DNA of 64,000 nucleotides from Paulinella micropora. Its lineage: Eukaryota; Cercozoa; Imbricatea; Euglyphida. Below the pieces are notes generated by a model. The model worked only from the letters and a program-made list of their open reading frames with translations, did not search any database and was not told where the DNA came from. Shown here in pieces: positions 58,992 to 64,000 of the stretch. Where the stretch lies: positions 1,014,974 through 1,078,973 of the forward strand of contig BJOX01000082.1 of the NCBI GenBank assembly GCA_009731375.1. Direction: 5' to 3'. Position 1 is the stretch's first letter, and every line of letters begins with the position of its first letter. Made by a program: the position numbers and the translations under genes.

Positions 58992-59050
<59 letters not shown>

Positions 59051-59233
59051 TATTCTTATTATTATTCTTATTATTATTATCATTATTATTATTATTATTA
59101 TTATTATCATTATCATTACTATTATTATTATTACTATTATTATTATTATCATTATCATTACTATTATTATTATTATCATTATCATTACTATTATTATTAT
59201 TACTATTATTATCATTATTATTATTATTATTAA

Positions 59234-59310
<77 letters not shown>

Positions 59311-59315
59311 TATTT
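58992..59315 (+). repeat. (TTA)n tail of the LINE
   Basis: It begins six bases after the ORF2 stop codons, with ATC, ACT and CTT variants. Equivalent in position to the tails of the SINE-like families. Confidence 0.9.
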
Positions 59316-59316
59316 A

Positions 59317-59504
59317 GTAAATCTGCCTTGGAGTGTTGACTGTGACATATTTGAGGGAAATCCCGATGAAAAAACCTAGTCACACTTGCTAAACAGAGTT
59401 CCAGCCCAATGGCCTCAAGGCGTTAAACTGTGACGCCAACTCATAACCCTTTGGTGGTAGATGCTGGGGAGGAGGGTCGTTGCGCGCGTAAAAGATCTTA
59501 AACT
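59317..59504 (+). mobile_element. family E copy 3 with 5' extension, cut by gap
   Basis: The ~84-bp segment GTAAATCTGCCTTGGAGTGT and following, then E from 59401 (CCAGCCCAATGGCC), recur at 60436-60620. The rest is in the gap. The right gap edge (59959-59988) holds the last ~30 bp of an S element. Confidence 0.7.
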
Positions 59505-59958
59505 NNNNNNNNNNNNNNNNNNNNNNNNNNNNNNNNNNNNNNNNNNNNNNNNNNNNNNNNNNNNNNNNNNNNNNNNNNNNNNNNNNNNNNNNNNNNNNNN
59601 NNNNNNNNNNNNNNNNNNNNNNNNNNNNNNNNNNNNNNNNNNNNNNNNNNNNNNNNNNNNNNNNNNNNNNNNNNNNNNNNNNNNNNNNNNNNNNNNNNNN
59701 NNNNNNNNNNNNNNNNNNNNNNNNNNNNNNNNNNNNNNNNNNNNNNNNNNNNNNNNNNNNNNNNNNNNNNNNNNNNNNNNNNNNNNNNNNNNNNNNNNNN
59801 NNNNNNNNNNNNNNNNNNNNNNNNNNNNNNNNNNNNNNNNNNNNNNNNNNNNNNNNNNNNNNNNNNNNNNNNNNNNNNNNNNNNNNNNNNNNNNNNNNNN
59901 NNNNNNNNNNNNNNNNNNNNNNNNNNNNNNNNNNNNNNNNNNNNNNNNNNNNNNNNNN
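59505..59958. other. assembly gap (454 N)
   Basis: It lies between an E 5' part and an S 3' end, so it probably hides the rest of E and most of S. Confidence 1.
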
Positions 59959-59988
59959 AATGCATCAGCCATTGACAGAGAAGCACTA

Positions 59989-60020
59989 TTATTATTATTA
60001 TTATTATTATTATAATAATA

Positions 60021-60112
<92 letters not shown>

Positions 60113-60129
60113 TATTATTATTATTATTA

Positions 60130-60166
<37 letters not shown>

Positions 60167-60192
60167 GTTGTTGTTGTTGTTGTTGTTGTTAC

Positions 60193-60242
<50 letters not shown>

Positions 60243-60272
60243 GTAGTAGTAGTAGTAGTAGTAGTATTATCA

Positions 60273-60327
<55 letters not shown>

Positions 60328-60434
60328 GTTATTATCATTATCATTATCATTATCATTCTTATTCTTATCATTATTATCATTATTATCATTATTATCATTA
60401 TTATCATTATTATCATTATTATTATTATTATTAT
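59989..60434 (+). repeat. (TTA)n with (TTG)n and (TAG)n sub-blocks
   Basis: Trinucleotide mosaic between two E copies. Confidence 0.95.
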
Positions 60435-60519
60435 TGTAAATCTGCCTTGGAGTGTTGACTGTGACATATTTGAGGGAAATCCCGATGAAAAAACCTAGTC
60501 ACACTTGCTAAACAGAGTT

Positions 60520-60930
60520 CCAGCCCAATGGCCTCAAGGCGTTAAACTGTGACGCCAACTCATAACCCTTTGGTGGTAGATGCTGGGGAGGAGGGTCGTT
60601 GCGCGCGTAAAAGATCTTAAACTCCGCATATGCTGGTTGATAGCCCAGGACCCAGCAGACACCAGATTGTTATGGGTGGGGTTTCGAGGCAGCTCTAGCA
60701 ACCGCGCTTGGTGTATGCACTTGCACATTCGGTGACGTCTTGCAAGAGGTTGCTGGGACTGCGGAATAACCTCGGCTTAGTGCAGTCTTGCCCTCAGGAG
60801 CTCCATCGGTGGCCCCGATCATCAGGCGAGAGACTGACACGGGGGGGTGGAGGACCTCGAACAAGGGTATTGGAGGCTTATGTCCGTTGAGGATATGCCA
60901 TGAGCTGCATCAGTACGCCTCAGATATAGT
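60520..60930 (+). mobile_element. retroposon family E, copy 4
   Basis: Nearly identical to 31607-32016. Followed by (TTA)n, then S and M3, the same order as at 31.6-32.5 kb. Confidence 0.8.
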
Positions 60931-60973
60931 ATTATTATTATTATTATTCTTATTATTTCTATTATTATTATTA

Positions 60974-61031
<58 letters not shown>

Positions 61032-61262
61032 GGACACCGTGATAGCCCAGTGGTCAAGTTCTACCATCTGGGCCCTGTCGCCAGTTCGATTCCCGTCGGT
61101 GCCACCAGTATTTTCATTGAACATACCGGTCCGTCTGGAAGTGTTGGATCTGCCCTTGCGGGGGTGTCATTAGAGCCTATCGTCAATTCTTCGTACTCCC
61201 CTCACGGGTGAGACGATGGAGGCGCATGTGCAGATTTGCATCAGCCATTGACAGAGAAGCAC
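61032..61262 (+). mobile_element. SINE family S, copy 5
   Basis: GGACACCGTGATAGCCC start, A and B boxes and AGAGAAGCAC end. Very close to copy 2. (TTA)n on both sides. Confidence 0.85.
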
Positions 61263-61384
<122 letters not shown>

Positions 61385-61556
61385 GGGAGTACATAGGCCA
61401 TCGGTCCTTTCCATGGGCTGATTGGTATAAAGCTCCTAGAGTAATGTTCTATGCCGTCACTTCCTTTATTCCACCGATTGGTGTGGAGACTTTCCTTATG
61501 GAATGGAGGACTGGATGCACATGGCCTTTTGGCTCAGCAATTGGCAGGAGATACAC
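61385..61556 (+). mobile_element. retroposon family M3, copy 2
   Basis: GGGAGTACATAGGCC to AATTGGCAGGAGATACAC, then (TATT)n. Homologous to 32350-32520. Confidence 0.7.
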
Positions 61557-61599
<43 letters not shown>

Positions 61600-61702
61600 G
61601 AATTATTATTATCATTATTATCAGTATTATTAAGTTATTATAATTAAGTTATTATTATTCAGTTATTATCATTATTATTATTATTATTATTATTATTACT
61701 AC

Positions 61703-61779
<77 letters not shown>

Positions 61780-61835
61780 TACTATTACTATTATTATTGA
61801 TATTATTATTGATATTATTTATCATTATTATCAAA
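61557..61835 (+). repeat. (TTA)n/(TAC)n arrays
   Basis: Trinucleotide tail region with AAGTTATT insertions. Confidence 0.9.
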
Positions 61836-62235
61836 AAGCGAGCACATACATGAATACATACATATATGCACGCAGATATACACAAAGATGGTACAGGAAT
61901 AAATAGACTAACCTGGATCCAACGAACCCGTGACGTGAAAAGGAGCTAGTACAACCACAACACAAATACACACACACTCAGTCGCACAAATTGTTTCTTC
62001 TATTCTCTTTGTTTCTTTCTTTCCTTCCTTCCTTCCTTTGCACTTTAATTTTCAATTTTTAAGAGCTTTATGAGGATACTGTATAGTATTACGAGTCCCA
62101 CACTGTTCACCAACTTGTTCCATCAATATTGTAGATGGAGAGCATAATGACTACATACATACAGTGTATGTATTGAAACAAGGAAAAGGGGTTTGTGGGG
62201 GCGGGGGCAAGTCCCACATTTCACCAAATTATACA
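61836..62235. other. unique region
   Basis: About 400 bp of complex DNA with short CA, TTCC and TACA runs. No convincing frame or splice pattern on either strand. Confidence 0.5.
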
Positions 62236-62454
<219 letters not shown>

Positions 62455-62509
62455 TTCGCCTACACCCAAGGATGAAGCCTTTGATGGCCAAGGAAGAGAC
62501 ATCATGTTA

Positions 62510-62526
62510 TACATATATATACACAT

Positions 62527-62582
<56 letters not shown>

Positions 62583-62650
62583 TATATATATATATATATA
62601 TGATATATATATATATCATGATATATATACATACATATATATATATGTGA
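62510..62650 (+). repeat. (TA)n/(CA)n arrays
   Basis: Alternating dinucleotides with a TGATATATATATCA palindromic core. Confidence 0.9.
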
Positions 62651-62819
62651 TGTTATAATAATACAGCATAATAATATCAGGGGGGCCCTGCTCAACAAAG
62701 GGGACATCGTTTTGAGCATTCATGTACAATGTTACATGCACATAAATATGGAAAAAATGTGTACATAAATGTACATATTTATGTAGATTACGGAAAATAT
62801 ATATGTACAGGAAGCCCTT

Positions 62820-62820
<1 letters not shown>

Positions 62821-62867
<47 letters not shown>

Positions 62868-62881
62868 AAGAGAGAGAGAGA

Positions 62882-62939
<58 letters not shown>
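62821..62939 (+). repeat. (GA)n array
   Basis: Runs into a 315-N gap (62941-63255), whose right edge is poly(G). Confidence 0.95.
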
Positions 62940-62940
<1 letters not shown>

Positions 62941-63255
62941 NNNNNNNNNNNNNNNNNNNNNNNNNNNNNNNNNNNNNNNNNNNNNNNNNNNNNNNNNNNN
63001 NNNNNNNNNNNNNNNNNNNNNNNNNNNNNNNNNNNNNNNNNNNNNNNNNNNNNNNNNNNNNNNNNNNNNNNNNNNNNNNNNNNNNNNNNNNNNNNNNNNN
63101 NNNNNNNNNNNNNNNNNNNNNNNNNNNNNNNNNNNNNNNNNNNNNNNNNNNNNNNNNNNNNNNNNNNNNNNNNNNNNNNNNNNNNNNNNNNNNNNNNNNN
63201 NNNNNNNNNNNNNNNNNNNNNNNNNNNNNNNNNNNNNNNNNNNNNNNNNNNNNNN
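62941..63255. other. assembly gap (315 N)
   Basis: Left flank (GA)n, right flank poly(G). Confidence 1.
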
Positions 63256-63299
63256 GGGGGGGGGGGGGGGGGGGGGGGAGGGAAAGAGTGTAGGAGAAC

Positions 63300-63379
63300 A
63301 GATAGATAGATTGATAGATCAGATAGATTAGATTAGATAAGATTAGATTAGATAGATGGAGATAGAGAGATAGAAATAG

Positions 63380-63418
<39 letters not shown>

Positions 63419-63419
63419 C

Positions 63420-63503
<84 letters not shown>
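63300..63503 (-). repeat. (GATA)n array
   Basis: Tetranucleotide tract with GATTA variants at the left. Confidence 0.95.
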
Positions 63504-63549
63504 CACTATTAATCTCCTCCACAGCCCAACATCCTGATCGGACAAGCAA

Positions 63550-63895
63550 GTGGCTGAGATCGAAGTGGTTGAAGTTATTGCTCACTGTACGTATTTAACA
63601 GAAACTAATAACTCTCGGTTGTCGAAATGTACGTCGGCGGGGACGGGAACTGAAAACAATAGGCAAGACGATTGCGGTTACATTAATCTTCTTGACCTTA
63701 CAGAGAGGAACAGCCAAGGCCGAGCTTCCTCTTCTGTGTGATTTCATCGTGTATGCTTGCTGCAGTACCTCCTTTGAAAGCTCCCATCAGAGCTCTCTAA
63801 TGAACCACGATACAGGTTCTGGACGCCATTATTGGTTGAAAATGAAGGTTGAAGCCCATGCTTTTTGTACTTCTTAAGAACTAAAAATCTTCTCA
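63550..63895. mobile_element. fold-back element F1, diverged copies
   Basis: It contains GAGATCGAAGTGGTTGAAG, then TTTGAAAGCTCCCATCAGAG, CTCTCTAATGAACC and GTACTTCTTAAGAAC: an F1 3' end followed by most of another F1. The remaining ~100 bp to the window end shows nothing recognisable. Confidence 0.55.
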
Positions 63896-64000
63896 TAGAT
63901 GGGAACAATAGAACGCAAATGAATAAGCCAAGATTATCAAGAAAGGAAAAGACAAGGTATTTCCTAGTAGTTCACTATGCACTGTGACCGTGAGCTCCTT

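Overview
This is a eukaryotic nuclear window that is overwhelmingly repetitive. Evidence for a eukaryote: candidate GT-AG introns, a tRNA-derived SINE, a LINE, a Penelope-like retroelement, fold-back elements and kilobases of tri- to hexanucleotide arrays. The lineage cannot be fixed from sequence alone. A large-genome protist/alga or an invertebrate would both fit, because Penelope-like elements with an N-terminal GIY-YIG domain are known from both. More than twenty assembly gaps interrupt the window, many at poly(G)/poly(C) tracts.

Layout: 1-6.95 kb is a (TATC)n megasatellite with an interspersed ~40-bp unit and a ~1.7-kb higher-order repeat. 7-11.6 kb holds (CT)n, (CA)n, (GATA)n, an AATAC pentamer array, a GATATA hexamer array and a 63-66 bp minisatellite. 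11.9-13.9 kb has fold-back elements and trinucleotide arrays. 15.6-19.3 kb carries the best-preserved coding unit: an unrecognised 331-aa ORF1 followed by a Penelope-like ORF2 (GIY-YIG, Cys cluster, N-terminal half of an RT). ORF2 is interrupted only by one apparent one-base slip and by in-frame UGA codons, and it stops before RT motifs B and C. 20.8-22.3 kb is (CATA)n satellite. 22.66-23.01 kb is the 3' end of a plus-strand gene with a tiny microsatellite intron.

From 25.2 to about 47.7 kb, exon-like islands lie on the minus strand among SINEs, fold-backs and microsatellites. They include two copies of a two-exon discoidin/F5-8C-like module, a 127-codon exon of unknown fold, and two different six-cysteine (knottin-pattern) exons. 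They look like parts of one or more modular, probably secreted proteins. A 2.6-kb block with one knottin exon occurs twice around a gap and may be an assembly duplication.

52.26-58.99 kb is a decayed but nearly full-length LINE (5' region, ORF1 end, AP-endonuclease, RT with YADD, zinc knuckle, an unusual C-terminal tail) lying between (TTA)n tracts. Several SINE-like families (here S, E, M3, N) also sit inside (TTA)n. S and M3, and more weakly N, share their last ~18 bases with the LINE 3' end. A separate family (T) ends in (TATC)n. Together these suggest retroposons that insert into, and seed, microsatellites of the same sequence as their own tails.

The most interesting candidates are the UGA-interrupted Penelope-like element, the LINE/SINE system with a shared tail and microsatellite targeting, and the minus-strand modular exons.
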